The notes beneath the pieces are model-generated. The model did not search any database. It saw nothing but the letters and a program-made list of their open reading frames with translations, and was not told where the DNA came from. Source: Acanthochromis polyacanthus (lineage: Eukaryota > Chordata > Actinopteri > Pomacentridae). Taken from it: a DNA stretch of 64,000 nt. The stretch covers positions 17,619,962 through 17,683,961 of the forward strand of contig NC_067121.1 in NCBI RefSeq assembly GCF_021347895.1. Direction: 5' to 3'. This document shows, in pieces, positions 49,861 to 62,289 of this stretch. The stretch's first letter is position 1; each line of letters starts with the position of its first letter. Both the position numbers and the translations under genes were made by a program.

Positions 49861-50739
49861 TAATGGAAGAAACTGCAGATTCAGTTGATTGTTGATAGAT
49901 AAATGTCTCTGCCTGTTTCTAATAGGTAGAATTAATATTTTAAATGTGAATGTTTTACCAAAGCTATTCTACCAATTTCAAAATAGCCCTGCTTTGGAAG
50001 AAAAAAAAACCCTCATAGCCTAACTATTAACCTTTAGATGAAAGAAATATGTCAAACCTTGCCCGAGAAGATAACAACCTAAAAAAAAAAATCACAAAAT
50101 TTTGGGACTTCTTATAATGTAAAAAACAAACAAACAAACAAACATGAATTTGGCAGATAATTATACATGAGAATAATTTGATGTAAACCAGATTTAGTGA
50201 AAAATATGTGTGAAACATGTATGAAATGTGAATGTGGATAGTTAATGGAAGAACAGACCAAAAATTATTTGTCATTTCCTAAAACATCTGGTCACAGAGA
50301 AATTAAGATAAATAGGTTGATAAGTTATATTCATTGTTGACTTTGGTCTTTTCACAGGATTTGTTGACTACAAGTATAGAAAACCCCCAATATAACCTTT
50401 GAATGTTAAAATGTATTCATTCAGTGAAATTACTATTTGAATTTATTGGTCTATTACATGCCTAATGAATTAAAATTTGCTTGGCTAATTCCCAATGAGG
50501 AAACAAACAAATCTGTTTGGAGGGATATCACATTTTTGCTGCAGAGAACTTTCTCTAACTGTATGTGCCCTTTGTGTTATTGGTCATACTATCTAATTAT
50601 TAGTGGTTGTTTGATATCATTGTTTTGGGGATCCTAAGACTTAAAAATATAGTCTAATATTGGTGTTCTATTCGTTCTTGTAAATATTTGTCTGTATGTA
50701 TATGTTTGTTCAAAAAAAATGAATAAAAATTGTGTGGAA
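49861..50739. other. Unassigned sequence upstream of apcdd1
   Basis: AT-rich, with an (AAAC)n run near 50126-50143. No exon or clear transposon recognised. Confidence 0.45.
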
Positions 50740-51308
50740 AATGCTCAGCTGAAAACGTGACAACCTGCGCGGTATCTTTCAGCTTCAGCGCCAGTTTGGA
50801 GAGTGTTAGTTTTATTTGCGTCCATTTAGTTGTGAACACATGGGCGATTTTTCTTTCAGTATGCATATAAAGAGAGAAAAAGTTGAACACACTGTCCACG
50901 CCCATTAGATATGTACATGGGCGGAAGGGGTGAGTCCAATCCCTGGACTTACAGTGAAACACTCCTCCGCGGCGCAGCACGCAGGACGCGCGTAAAAACA
51001 ATCGAGCTGCCTCATTTGAACACTTCAAGGCTGCCCCGCAGCAAAGCTTGGACTTTAAATTGATTTGTACGTGCGATTTTTTGTTCTAAGCTTCAGACAC
51101 CGCTGGGTTTTTACTCTGCCTCTCTCTGTCTCTGGCGAACCGCAGACGTGTTTCTTATGATGCCCGGATTTCGTGGGAGTATTTGCTCCACGTTTTGGAC
51201 CCATAATGTGAGGATTTGTGTCGGGATGACTAAGGACGCTGCATAAAGGAGAACTTGAACCACCAAGTGTGACCAGTAAGGCTCGCTGCAAACCTCGTGA
51301 AGTCCGGA
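50740..51308 (+). promoter_or_regulatory. apcdd1: apcdd1 promoter and 5' UTR
   Basis: A TATAAAG box lies at 50866-50872, a CCACGCCC motif at 50896-50903 and a GGGCGG GC box at 50919-50924. CpG content rises from 50940 to 51300 (for example TCCGCGGCGCAGCACGCAGG near 50967). The first exon's start codon follows at 51309. A start site about 25-35 bp after the TATA box would give a 5' UTR of roughly 400 bases. The start site itself is inferred. Confidence 0.55.
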
Positions 51309-51345
51309 ATGGGTCCGTCATCTGCGCTGCTTCTCCTTTTTCTGA
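51309..51345 (+). CDS. apcdd1: apcdd1 exon 1 (coding part): signal peptide
   Basis: ATG with G at -3 and G at +4 encodes MGPSSALLLLFL and ends one base into codon 13, at a strong donor (CTGA|GTAAG). Joined to exon 2, codon 13 is Ile and the N-terminus reads as a hydrophobic signal peptide followed by GAEGSS, a plausible cleavage region. APCDD1 is a Wnt-inhibiting glycoprotein at the cell surface, and a human signal-peptide substitution in it causes hereditary hypotrichosis. The exon is tiny and was assigned by phase, signal-peptide character and the CpG-rich upstream region, not by direct similarity. Another first exon within intron 1 cannot be ruled out. Confidence 0.7.
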
Positions 51346-51523
51346 GTAAGAAACTTTCCTATGTTTGATGGAGTTTATTGGTTGTACAACTGAACTCCCA
51401 TGTGGTGCAACAAATGTGAAGGTTTGAAGAGTATCCTATCCAAAATTTGGAAAACAAACAAACAACACTTTACTCTTTGATTTCTTGCAAAACAATGCTT
51501 ATACATCCTACAAAACCTTTGTT

Positions 51524-51527
<4 letters not shown>

Positions 51528-51574
<47 letters not shown>
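51528..51574. repeat. (TA)n microsatellite
   Basis: An uninterrupted TA run of about 47 bp, early in apcdd1 intron 1. Confidence 0.95.
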
Positions 51575-51581
<7 letters not shown>

Positions 51582-53617
51582 ATGGTGAGATAATTCAAAT
51601 TACTGTAATACTTTTAGAAGTTCTTGCAAATTGTCAAATGTTTCTGCTCTGTCTTTGTGGTGTCAGACATGGACCTGACACACCTCCGTTCACCTCAGCA
51701 CACCTGTTTGCCATCATGGCTGTGTGCCTGAGTCCAGCAGGACTAAACAGACCAATACCATGATGCTTCATGTCACAGTGATGTACATGGTTCGAAAGCA
51801 ATTAAAGCTGACCAGGGCCTACTGGGCAGATGAAAATACTGGGACAGTCAAGAATCACTGTAAAACATCTATTGAAAACTCTGACGGAGCAGTGGAGGAT
51901 TATGGGACTGCAGTTCCACCCGTCCATCTGCTGCCAGCGACAGCTGAAGGCAACATTTGGCACAACTTTGAATGACTGGGTTGGGATTAAGAAAAAAAGA
52001 ACATATTTTGGAGTTCACTTATCCTTAAGTGTGTTTTAGTGAATCTAACATCCAATTAAGTGGTGTGTTATTGCAGCCTTTCATAGTGGCAATGAAAATG
52101 CACTGTCAGACTAGATTAGTGTGTACTGTAAATTTACTGGACAAGAAAACCTCAGCAAGCCTTCACTGAGCAAAGCAGCAAAGTTTAGGAAACATTTACA
52201 GGAGGAAAAGGACTTGTGTGGAGTAGCAGCTCCTTGTTCATCACCTTTTTTAAAATAAAAAAAAATACTTTAGTAAGTCTTCAGCTCAGCTTCAGTGGAT
52301 TTTTAAACTGTTCATTTATCTTTCGATAGATATGTTAAAAATGTTGAGAATCTATTTGCTGAAGCGACACTTGTGAGCATCTGGATCCTGATTTTTTTTT
52401 TCTTTTGGTGGCAACGTGATCTGTGAAGCCTTGTGTTCCCATCAAGTTTCGGCCTTTGCCAGTACAGAAGTGCAAAATGTACAAAAACCTCCATTTTAGT
52501 CACATTTATATATTTTACCTTAGCCAATATTGCATTTATGTGATGAATTTTGAGATGTAAAAAGTTAAAACAAAAAACCTGAAAATGATACTTTTAAAAA
52601 AGTCCTTTTATAATATAAAATATAAAACCACACTAATTTTCAGTGGAAACGTAACCAATCATTAGAAATAAATGGCAGTAACACAAATCTACAAAAATAA
52701 TACATCCAAGGAAACTGTTGTGCGTGCATACATGCAGTTTTATGGCACACACGGAACTAGAAAAACATATGTCAGTAATGAGCTTTAAAAGGAGGTGGTA
52801 TTAATGATTTCTTTTTCAGTGGCGTATAATGACATCTGAGCAAAATAACAAAATATAAAACCACATTCACCAATACCATCATGCTAATGTACCACTCTGA
52901 AAAGACTGCTGTCATTTCTGCTTATATTGGGTTAAATGTCAGTCACCACTTTTGGAACATTTTAAGATGTGACCTCTCAAAGCAGCCTGAGATAACATAA
53001 GGTAAAACAATATAATCCTCCATTGCTCCCATGCTGGGAAAATTTACAGAAACAACATTACGGACTAACCGAGGTCCAGCAGAACACCAAATATTCAGAA
53101 AAATGTGCACAATAACGTTATAATGAGAGGAACAGTCCTGAAGTTATGTTTACAAAAGTTGGACAAAATGCAATCACACTCGGCGATAGACAGAATCAGT
53201 GGTCAAACAAACTGGCAGGGAAAGACAGAGGACAGACAGATGCAGGAGACACATTATACTCCATCTCTGTATCGGCATCAGTGACTCATCCTTTATGTAG
53301 CTCAAAGTAGCAACACCTCAGGGGAGGAGTGTAGTATGTGGGCCCCTAACACAATCCAAAACCTTAATAACCCTTTTCTTGGACTTTTTCCATGTCGAGC
53401 AAAAAGTTCAGCTGCAAAGTTTGTTGTTGACCTTTAAGACATCAAACAAACACACAAAAAAAATACCTGAAGCTCCAAACGACTACTAAATACTTTGAAA
53501 TGAGATTGAAGAGAGCACGTAAGTGTAAATATCTTGTTCACTGACATCGTTCATGTGCATCTTAGTGTTATACTCTACTGTTTTGGAAATAAAGCAATGC
53601 ATTTTAATGATACAGTA

Positions 53618-53619
<2 letters not shown>

Positions 53620-53660
<41 letters not shown>

Positions 53661-53670
53661 GACAGACAGA
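53620..53670. repeat. (TA)n followed by (GACA)n
   Basis: A TA run of about 37 bp flows into GACAGACAGACAGACA. This is a compound microsatellite. Confidence 0.95.
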
Positions 53671-54539
53671 CACATAACACTCTTCGATTGCAGTTGCATC
53701 AAAATAGAATAAAACAACAACAAACCATGCTAGTGGTGGCAGTGTTGGATGTTGGACTGAAATTTTCCAGCAGCTATCAGATAAATTGCCATAAAATGTT
53801 GTGCAAATATTTATTATCCCCAGATACTGAATGCTGCTGCTGTTTTAAATAACCTTTCTCATTCACTGATGGTGGCTGACAGTTGTGGTTTTAAGAGAAA
53901 TGTCTTGGGGATTACTAGATGAACTGAAATTAAATTTGGTGTTTCATATCCATGTCCATCTGAAGATGAATTTAATAATAACTTTGGTCCTCAGATTTTT
54001 CCACTAACGTCCCATTCTCAACCTAATACTGGACCTAAACACTTTCCAGCTAGACTCAAACTTTATATGTAGTGCTCATTAGCAAATGTTAGCATGCTAA
54101 CACATAAACTGCAATCCTGAACATGATAAACTTACCTGCTACAATTTAACACTTATCATTGTGAACTATCTAGTAGCACCACTGTGCCAAATTATAGACT
54201 CAAAAAGCCGTTAGCACTGTAGCCTATTAGCCTTATTAACGTCTGAAGTTTTTATTGTCATTTTTTGTCATCCTTCTCTCAGCTAAAAAACCTAATATGT
54301 CTAAAATGTGAATACTGGGACGAAAGTCAAGCTGATAGTTGCTCTTTTAACTGAAATAACATCTTTTCCTACTAATGAGTTCATGTCATAATATGAGTGG
54401 ATAAATACTGTTATATAAGACCTGGCGCTAAGCATAAGCATTGACAAAAGAAAGCAAAGTTGGATGCCTTATGTTAGCCAAAGTCTGTTGTTAAAGCCTG
54501 GTAACACTGAAATTGAATATAGTGTTAGAGACGGATGAC

Positions 54540-54865
54540 AAATTAAGAAGAAAAAAACAACAAAAAGTGCCTTAGTAAGGTGTTGGGCCACCAGAACAGC
54601 TTCAATGCACTTTGGCATTCATTCCAAAGTCTCCGGATCTCAAGTTAGGAGCACTGTCTACCACACTGGTCCATAGTCTCCCATAGGTGTTCAGTTCGGT
54701 TAACATCTGGTGACTGTGAAGGCGGCAGCACGTCATTTTCATTCTCATCAAACCAGTCAGTCTCCTGCTTCGACTGTTTCTTCTACACAGACAAGTTGAC
54801 CCAAACCATGTTTGTAAAATTCACCCCACAGCCTAACAGAGCCTCCAGATCTCCTCCCTGCAGGG
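54540..54865 (-). mobile_element. Tc1-like transposon fragment, antisense
   Basis: Blocks GGTGTTGGGCCACCAGAACA, GCTTCAATGCACTTTGGCAT, CCCATAGGTGTTCAGTTCGG and CATCTGGTGACTGTGAAGG, then CCCAAACCATG, match the catalytic region of a common fish Tc1 family on the - strand. A large internal deletion joins distant parts of the transposase (near 54770-54790). No open frame. Confidence 0.75.
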
Positions 54866-55279
54866 GCAAATGTTTTTGTTTTTTTATTTTTATTGCTTTG
54901 CTACATACATGTGTATTGAACAAACAGAAGTATTTTAAACACTCTCAAACATTCATAAGTTTGTTAATTGTGTATTAGTGAACAGTTTGCCTGCTTGGAG
55001 CGTGACGTTCTTTGAAAAAATCCAGTTGACATTTGTCTCTTTCTTTTCCAGTTTTAGTATTTATTGACTGAGTGAGAAGCAGTAGACCGTTAGCAACTGT
55101 CTTGAGTCGTCAGATGACACGAATGCTTGCAAGTTGTAATCATTGGAATCATCCCCATTATTACCTTCCCTCTGTCATATAAATGTAGCCTGACAGCTGG
55201 TGTCCTCTTTTACTCGACAAACACAGTGCTTTATGACATAACTGCATGCTGAATGCAAAATCCAAATCCGTGCAAACTA

Positions 55280-55440
55280 AATCATAGCTACAGCTGTCTG
55301 ATAAATGTGGACTAGAGTGAAAAAAGTGCAGTATTTCCCTCTGAAGTTAAGCCCATTTGAAGTAGACAGTCTTCTGAAATAGAAATAGAAGTACTTGAGC
55401 ACCAGCACTGTCTCTTAAAATGTACTTCCCACCTCTGGCT
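55280..55440. mobile_element. hAT-type MITE fragment
   Basis: CAGCTGTCTGATAAATGTGG, AGTATTTCCCTCTGAAGTTA, GAAATAGAAGTACTTGAG and the end CCCACCTCTGG match one half of the same MITE family as 21516-21969. The other half is absent. Confidence 0.7.
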
Positions 55441-56382
55441 GTAGTTCCTCCAAAGTGTTATTTTCTGTACGCCCGTCAAGTTCGGCATGGTCACTGCCAA
55501 ACTCTGAGATAACACAAAGAACAGGCCTTTGTCTGGTCTCTGCTCTGGCACTTCTGGATTTTTCTCTTCCCATAAACGATGTGGAGTCTCTCGTCTTGTC
55601 AGGGGTCCCAGTGCTCTTACCTCACCAGTGGGATCAGGCCAACTGGAAATGTTCACCGTGGTTTGGGGCTCTGGGAGTTTTGTGGGTGCTTTGATTTTAG
55701 ATAGAGAGCAGCAGTTTGGACTAGCAGCAACAGCGAGGGACTCGAGAGGGTTAGGGTCATGCAGTTGAGGGAAAAGTGCTATTTTCTCTTATTTGACTTT
55801 TAAAAAAAAAAAATAAAGTTATTGAAAGGAACTGCCCCCACTCTCACATTGAACACTATGAATGGGGAGACAGATGAGAAACTTCCTCTTAAAATGTAGT
55901 TTTGAGCTTGTTCATGTTCAACTTTGATGGTATGTAAGAAGATTTGTAACAGAGATTAAAATTGGTCTAAATAAAGCTCACATTTCTTTATATTTTTAAT
56001 AGTTTATCACACTTTATTCCTTAGCTGCTGAGCCCTGATCAAGCCATGAAACGGCTGAATGTCAGACACCATGACACTTCATTTATCAGCCTCTCAGAAC
56101 AACAAAAATGGGATTTAATAAAAAGATATTAAAAATACTTTTGTGATTTGACCCTTTTTTCAACTAGTGTCATGTTTGCTTTATTGTGTAAATTTAAAAA
56201 AAAAATCAAAATCCAAAATACGGTTAACCGTGGTGTTTGTTTGAAGAATGGCTTCAGTATCATGGAGAAATAGTTTTCATTTGCTGAGAATCAGAAACAT
56301 TCAGAATGTCAAAAATCATTAACAACATAAAAAAATACTTACCACCTATAACTTTATCACCTAAATCAAGACTATAAATATC

Positions 56383-56460
56383 ATGTTTTGACTTATTTCA
56401 CGCTTTTTTTGTTTACTATATAATTCGATGTGTTCGTTTATAGTTTTGATGCCTTCAGGG
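56383..56460 (+). mobile_element. Solo fragment of a Tc1 inverted repeat (copy B family)
   Basis: TTTTGACTTATTTCACGCTT followed by TTTTGTTTACTA, TGTGTTCGTTTATAGTTTTG and ATGCCTTCAG matches 5440-5520, the right inverted repeat of Tc1 copy B. No transposase accompanies it. Confidence 0.85.
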
Positions 56461-56474
56461 CTGGTACACACATA

Positions 56475-56560
56475 CAGATACAGTCATGGAATAAATTATT
56501 GGGCCACCCTTGTTTTCTTCAATTTCTTGTTCATTTTAATGCCTGGTACAACCAAAGGTA
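56475..56560 (+). mobile_element. Terminal fragment of another Tc1 family
   Basis: TACAGTCATGGAATAAATTA followed by TTGGGCCACCCTTGTTTTCT and ATTTTAATGCCTGGTACAAC is the left end of a common fish Tc1 element. It stops abruptly at about 56560, where another repeat starts. Confidence 0.75.
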
Positions 56561-56638
56561 CCGTTTTTTTTGACGAGTCCGTTTTTGAATAATGTTGCTA
56601 ACAGACAGACAAATGAACCAACGCCAATCGTCACATAA
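56560..56638 (-). repeat. CGCCAAGG-family repeat, copy 5 (fragment)
   Basis: GAATAATGTTGCTAACAGAC and AACCAACGCCAATCGTCACA are the reverse complement of the 5' part of the family consensus. Only about 80 bp remains. Confidence 0.75.
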
Positions 56639-56925
56639 AAATTACCTAAATTACACCAATTATCAGAGCCAAAAACTGAAGTAACAGAAGCTTCTTAACT
56701 GTAACGTGACATTTTGTTGGGAAAGTTCAAATGCACCTTTCACAAGAACAAAACATTTTTTTAGAAAGTCTGTTCTCTTCATCACAACTATGAAACCATT
56801 GTGTGTTTTTTTTAAGATAGTAAAGATGGTGCATTTTTGTGTGGTTATAATACACCTGCCATTTAGCCTAAGGAGATACGCGACCCGAGTAAAAGGTGTT
56901 TGCATTATACAACCCAACAGGTTTC

Positions 56926-56930
<5 letters not shown>

Positions 56931-57012
<82 letters not shown>
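56931..57012. repeat. (CA)n microsatellite
   Basis: A pure CA run of about 82 bp in apcdd1 intron 1. The Thr/His and Cys/Val frames across it are artefacts. Confidence 0.97.
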
Positions 57013-57013
<1 letters not shown>

Positions 57014-58148
57014 GAAGTTTAAAGCTTGCAGTTGGCAGCTACTCATGGCTGTTTTCCCAGGTCTTAGTGGACTACAGTGGTTAAAAAAAATATATATAAT
57101 GTGACACACAGAACATGCAGCAAACTGTGAAGCCTCTTCTTTGATTTTTAACGGAGCTTCAGTCAGCAGAGCAGCGTTACTAATGCCCCCAGCTGAGTCA
57201 GGGGATCAAGTCACCCCACTATCCACTGTTTCTACTAAGCAGCTCTGTGATCTGGTGATTTACACACAAGACTAGGCTAGCACACATAGGAGCTGCCACT
57301 CTGGGTGTGAAACAGCTGGATGGAGCTTTGTTCTTCATGGAGCTTTTGACTTCTTTTAATCAGATGTTTTTGTCCCTCCCTCGGTGTTATTAGTCTCAAA
57401 TTAAAAGCCAAGAGGCGACCACAGTGGCATTCCTAGGCGTTAAATGATATTCCCGGGCAAGTTGTATCCAAGAGAAGGAATTTGAGGCAAAGTCTTCATA
57501 TTTCAAGGTAGATTTTGATGATATTAAAGTATTACATGGAATAAATCCCCACTGGAATGTGAGCTTTAGGGCTTTCTTTGGCTGCAGGCTTTGAAAAATG
57601 CTTTCATTTCCGATATTTTATCCTTTTAAGCTCAGTCCTTCACTTAAGGTATTGTTATTTCATGTGGTGCATCAAGGGCATGTGGACAGGGTGGGAACGG
57701 AGAATTTGCAGTGCAGCTCTCACTGTGTTTTGGTTTATTCTTAGCATTTGTTCAAGTGTTTTATGGGTGCGGAGATGCACTTATCAGGTCTTCAACTTTC
57801 ACATGATCAGATAATGTTAAACCATAAAATCCTAATTTGTACCAGGTATTGTAGGTTGCTGATAAAGCCCTGTAATCCCTGGTGTGATGATACGAGTTAA
57901 ATGAATGAAATAAAGACTTCAAAGAGGCCTGGCAGATTGAAAGCTTGAGAGGACAACTTCAGACTAACAAGGCAAAGTATTTCTCTGTTTGGTTTCTAAT
58001 TAGTCTCTTAGTTGACTCAAGAGCAACTGCACTTCATTCAGTAGGATGTGAAGATCAAAAATAAAAAGCACTGTCAGATTAAACAGATTCTTTAGTGGTT
58101 TATTTGTAATTTTATTTGATATTAAACACTGCTAAATAGCACTGATTT

Positions 58149-58165
58149 CCCCCCCCCCCCCCCCC
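58149..58165 (+). repeat. C17 homopolymer
   Basis: Seventeen consecutive C residues. A likely site of length error or polymorphism. Confidence 0.95.
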
Positions 58166-58436
58166 TTCCATTTTTCCAAATTTTCATTAATTTTTCAACA
58201 GGATTCAGTTATCTTGTTAATCTCTCACGACCACTGTTGAAGTCAATACCTAAACACAAGTAATGTTATGCACTTGTTACCTTTTAGGAAAGTAATAAAT
58301 TACTTTTGTCATTTACCTCTTGTAGGAAGTAATTTACTACACTACTCATTGCATTGCTTTTGTGTTTCTCAGGATCATCACCAAAATGTATTGACAAGTA
58401 ACTGCCAGTTAACAATATAAAATTAAACCTTACATA

Positions 58437-58795
58437 CACTTTAAAAGTTGGGGGTCACCTAGAAATGTCCTAATTTTTGAAAGAAAAGCATTTTTTCAAT
58501 GAAGATAACATGAAATGAATGATAAATCCAATGTAAACATTGTTAATGTGGTAAATGACTATTCTCGCTGGAAACAGCTGATTTTTAATGAATGTCTCCA
58601 TAGGGGTACAGAGGAACATTTCCAGCAACCATCACTCCTGTGTTCTAATGCTACATTGTGTTACCTAATGGTGTTGAAAGGCTGATTGATGATTAGAACA
58701 CCCTTGTGCAATTATGTTAGCACATGAATAAAAGTGTGAGTTTTCATTGAAAACATGAAATTGCCTGGGTGACCTCAAACTTTTCAACGGTACTG
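58437..58795. mobile_element. Tc1-type MITE, copy 4 (near full length)
   Basis: Ends CACTTTAAAAGTTGGGGGTC and the inverted TTTTCAACGGTACTG are bounded by TA on both sides (58435-58436 and 58796-58797). Aligns end to end with copy 3. Confidence 0.92.
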
Positions 58796-59606
58796 TATGT
58801 CGCTTAATCAGCACAAATCCTTTCACTAATAAGGAGGTCACCCACCACAGCTGTTTTAATGTTCTTCAACAGTACTACCCTCAAAATGGAAGTAGTAGAT
58901 TAGTAACAGTCATGTGATTACTGAATTTGGGACCTGTAGGGTGTTTATCCCACTAATCGACAATACCCACAACCCACCAACGGGTTGGAAAGGCATATTT
59001 TCTTTCGAAAACATCTAAAATATTTGTCAGACAGAAACTATAGAAACAGAAAGAATCATCCAGTTTTCAACTTTCTGATGGTCTTTGAACTTCTCATCTG
59101 TCACATGCAATTCCATCTTGAACCTAATCCAAGCCTACAATTACAACATGATCATCCAATATAAAAACTGGCCTAAATTTTGATCAACCAGATTTAATAA
59201 GAAACAAAAGATTCTGCTCTTTTCAGACAGCTGAGGAGTTGTCAGTGACTTGGTGCAACTAAAAGTCATGAGACAAAAAATCAGAGGCTTTTTACCAGAA
59301 CTGAAGGCTGTTTACACAGAACAGATTAAAGACAAATATGGAATCTAAACATTTAAGCAGTAAAATAACTATAGTATGTAGACTTACCATTTTTTTCTAG
59401 TATTTCGAACACATATGGTCATGAATGTTTTATATATTTTTTGGAATATAAACAAAGGAATATAAACAAAGAAATTCAACTCTTTACTTATTATTCGTAT
59501 TTATTATTTGTGTCTTTTTAACTGTATCAGAGAGCACAGAGGACATTTTTAGTTTTGTCTACTTCTAAAGATGATGTGCAGTTTTCGTAGAGGTACATGA
59601 CTTTTT

Positions 59607-60209
59607 ACTCAGCCAAGGAACGCGGTCACAAATCACTGGTTTGTCTGTCTGTTAACTACATCACTCAAAAACAGAAAGGACTTGGATTAAATTTTCAGGG
59701 AAAGAAATGACACAAGGAGCAATTGGTTAGGTTTTTACAGTGATGCGGCTTATAGTCTGGATCCACAAATTTGTTACAGATTTCTGTATCATTGTGAGAC
59801 AGCGGCATGGCGTCACTAGCTATGACAACAAGTGAACACTACGTCAGCTGCCTGCTGATGATCACATGATTGCAATCCTACTACAAATCCACCACTGCAG
59901 ACTAATTGACACTTATCCGTCGTAAATGATACAAGGAACAATTGAATAAATTGTGGGGGAGTTTCCAAGTGCCATCAATTCCCACTGCCTGATGCGTATC
60001 TAGGTCACGCAATTTGGCATCCATACATAACATACACATGCATAACACACTCCTGTGCTCAGCGCAAGGACATTTCGTTTGTGGGTATTGAATGGCTGCA
60101 TTTTGGTTGCTGGAATTTCTGATTATCAATAACTAATAAACAAATGCTGCTTTTCTGACAATGCTATATGAGGGAATGGACAGCCTTGGTGGAGTGCTTT
60201 TCTAGTTTT
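59607..60209 (+). repeat. CGCCAAGG-family repeat, copy 6 (long subfamily)
   Basis: Starts TACTCAGCCAAGGAACGCGG and ends CAGCCTTGGTGGAGTGCTTT. It carries the roughly 220-bp segment (TGCGTATCTAGGTCACGCAA; TTTCTGACAATGCTATATGA) shared with copy 3. It ends about 190 bp before apcdd1 exon 2. Confidence 0.85.
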
Positions 60210-60397
60210 TAATGTGATAGTTGTAATGCATTACTTTGTAATGTCAGACCCCCTAACACTGCCCACGAATTCTCATCTTTAGTTTTTTTATCATGAATGT
60301 TGCTCACCTCCTCCATGAAACACAGAATCATGCTCCTTTTTATGTTTTCATATTTCCGTAAGTTAAACTTTGTTTGGTGTTGTCATTGTTCCCACAG

Positions 60398-60581
60398 TTG
60401 GGGCTGAAGGCTCCTCTCTTCACTACTCAGATGGCCACTCCAGTCGTCTGTCCCTGGAGAAGACCTTTGGCCTCTCTGTCAAAGACTCCCAGTGCCAACG
60501 CATGCTGAAGCACCTTCACAACGGAGCCCGAATCACTGTACAGATGCCTCCCAACATGGAGGGTCACTGGGTGTCCACCAG
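60398..60581 (+). CDS. apcdd1: apcdd1 exon 2
   Basis: 184 bp between a CCCACAG acceptor and an ACCAG|GTTTGT donor. It contributes residues 13-74, including [20 protein letters not shown] and [20 protein letters not shown], very close to human APCDD1 at the start of the first APCDD1 extracellular domain. The frame enters in phase 1 from exon 1 and leaves with two bases of a serine codon completed by exon 3 (VSTS|CEVR). APCDD1 binds Wnt ligands and LRP5 and lowers beta-catenin signalling. Confidence 0.92.
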
Positions 60582-61305
60582 GTTTGTTTGTTTGCCTTCC
60601 GCTAGTCTTTCAGATTTTGTTATGTTTTCTGACTTTCTGCCCAACCTTTACTTTCAGTACATTCTAGTATAGCAAGAAGCTCTCTTGATAATAAAATGAT
60701 TTTTAAAGCTCGTCCTCAGTGCTGCATTTGTGGCTTGTCAGCTACTTAAAAACAACTTCTGTAATAGGTTTAGAAAATTCAAACAACCAAAATGATTAAT
60801 CAGCATTATGATTTCCTGTCTGACTCAGTTTGACTCCTGTTAATATGTTCAATCCTTTATGTTCTGGAGGTGCATTAATTTGCTTATAACCACAATAACA
60901 GCTAATCGCTGTCAGTTTATGTCAATGTTAGATGAGATTCTGCTGAATTTGTAGAGTGCCCACTGCCTTTCCCATCTTCCACCCATGGAGCTATTTTAGT
61001 AGAATTTATCGCCTTCTTTATCAGATGGGCAACAGCGTCAATTGATGTATGCAGTAAAGCTGCAGTCCTATCAACAAGATTATCCAACTGCGGGATTGAA
61101 GTTAGAAGAATTACTCTATTATTTTGCCATATGGCATTGAAGTAAATAATAGCAGAATCGTTTAATTAGTTATGGCATTACCACATAAACATCTGTTGTA
61201 ATGGAACTTCTTGGAAGATGCTCCATAGTCCCTTATTGTAAATTCAAATGTTATTTAAAAATTATCAGGAAAAAAAAAGATTTTTTTCTGATCAGCTCCT
61301 ATCCA

Positions 61306-62035
61306 GTTCTGAATCAGAATCAGAATCAGAATTTGTTTTATTGCCAAGTAGGTTTGTACACTTACAAGGAATTTTCTCTGTTGCTTCTGGTGCAATTACA
61401 AATAAAATAGTAAGTAAAGAGATGTAAGAATGGATAAAATGGGCAAATAGACAAGTATATACACTTACTACACAGTAGTAATTAGTATAGTCAGCAGAGC
61501 TGATTTGCAGTGGCACGGGCAGTGTTTATCAGCGATGCAGCAGAGGGGAAGAAGCTATTCTTATGGCGAGAGGTTTTAGTCCTGATGGACCGCAGCCTCC
61601 TGCCTGAGGGGAGGGGTTCAAAAAGTCTGTGTCCAGGGTGGGACGGGTCGGCCCAGATCTTGGTTGCACGCCTTAAAGTCCTAGAGGTGTACAGATCCTG
61701 GAGAGATGGCAGGATACATCCGATCACCTTCTCAGCAGAGCGGATGATGCGCTGCAGCCTGCTCTTGTCCCGAGCGGTGGCTGCAGGGTATCAGACGGTG
61801 ATAGAGGAGGAGAGGATGGGCTCTGATGGCTGTGTAGAAGTGCACCATCATAGTCTTTGGCAGGTTGAACTTCTTCAGCTGCCTCAGGAAGTACATCCTC
61901 TGCTGTGCCTTCTTGGTGATGGAGGTGGTGTTCATCTCCCACTTCAGGTCCTGGGAGATGATGGATCCCAAAAAGTGGAAAGACTCCACGGTGAGCACTG
62001 TGGAGTCAGAGAGCTTGATGGAGCTTGATGAAGCC
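61306..62035 (-). mobile_element. LINE 3' part with reverse-transcriptase C-terminus, antisense
   Basis: On the - strand, ESFHFLGSIISQDLKWEMNT and KKAQQRMYFLRQLKKFNLPK are the conserved C-terminal end of reverse transcriptase ORFs of Jockey/CR1/L2-type fish LINEs. A further conserved PSHPGHRLFEPLPSGRRLRS follows in a shifted frame. The 3' end has an (ATTCTG)n-type tail (seen at 61311-61336 as GAATCA repeats). It is 5'-truncated and frame-broken. Confidence 0.85.
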
Positions 62036-62289
62036 TCTTACCAGAATATGATTTTTATATGTTTAATTTTTTATATATTTAATGCCGAGTCAGAATTCTT
62101 CATGACCATTCTTCATGTTAGGAAGCGCTAAGTCATCCTGGTTCTTTAATTTTTCCAAAAGTTCTGTGGAAGACATTGAAAGAGGCACACAAATTTAGAT
62201 AAAATATTCTAAACTTTCTTTATACAATTAACCCTGCCTGTGAGGGATAAATAAAATGCAGACCATTTCTTTAGATCTGACTCCAGTTT

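Larger units (their letters stand above)
51346..60397 (+). other. apcdd1: apcdd1 intron 1
   Basis: A 9.05-kb GT-AG intron (GTAAG donor; CATTGTTCCCACAG acceptor). It contains the (TA)n runs at 51528 and 53620, a Tc1 fragment at 54540, a hAT-type MITE fragment at 55280, the composite repeat at 56383-56638, a (CA)n run at 56931, a C17 run at 58149, MITE copy 4 at 58437 and CGCCAAGG-family copy 6 at 59607. The stretches 51575-54535, 57013-58148 and 58796-59606 hold no feature I could identify. Confidence 0.65.

Noticed and set aside
57139..57924. TCF/LEF-like words (CTTTGAT at 57139, CTTTGTT at 57326, TTCAAAG near 57915) in apcdd1 intron 1
   Set aside because: Tempting because APCDD1 is a Wnt target, but three 7-mers of this degeneracy in 800 bp are close to chance expectation.
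61510..62028. 172-residue + strand frame
   Set aside because: It is the complement of a LINE reverse-transcriptase region readable on the - strand.
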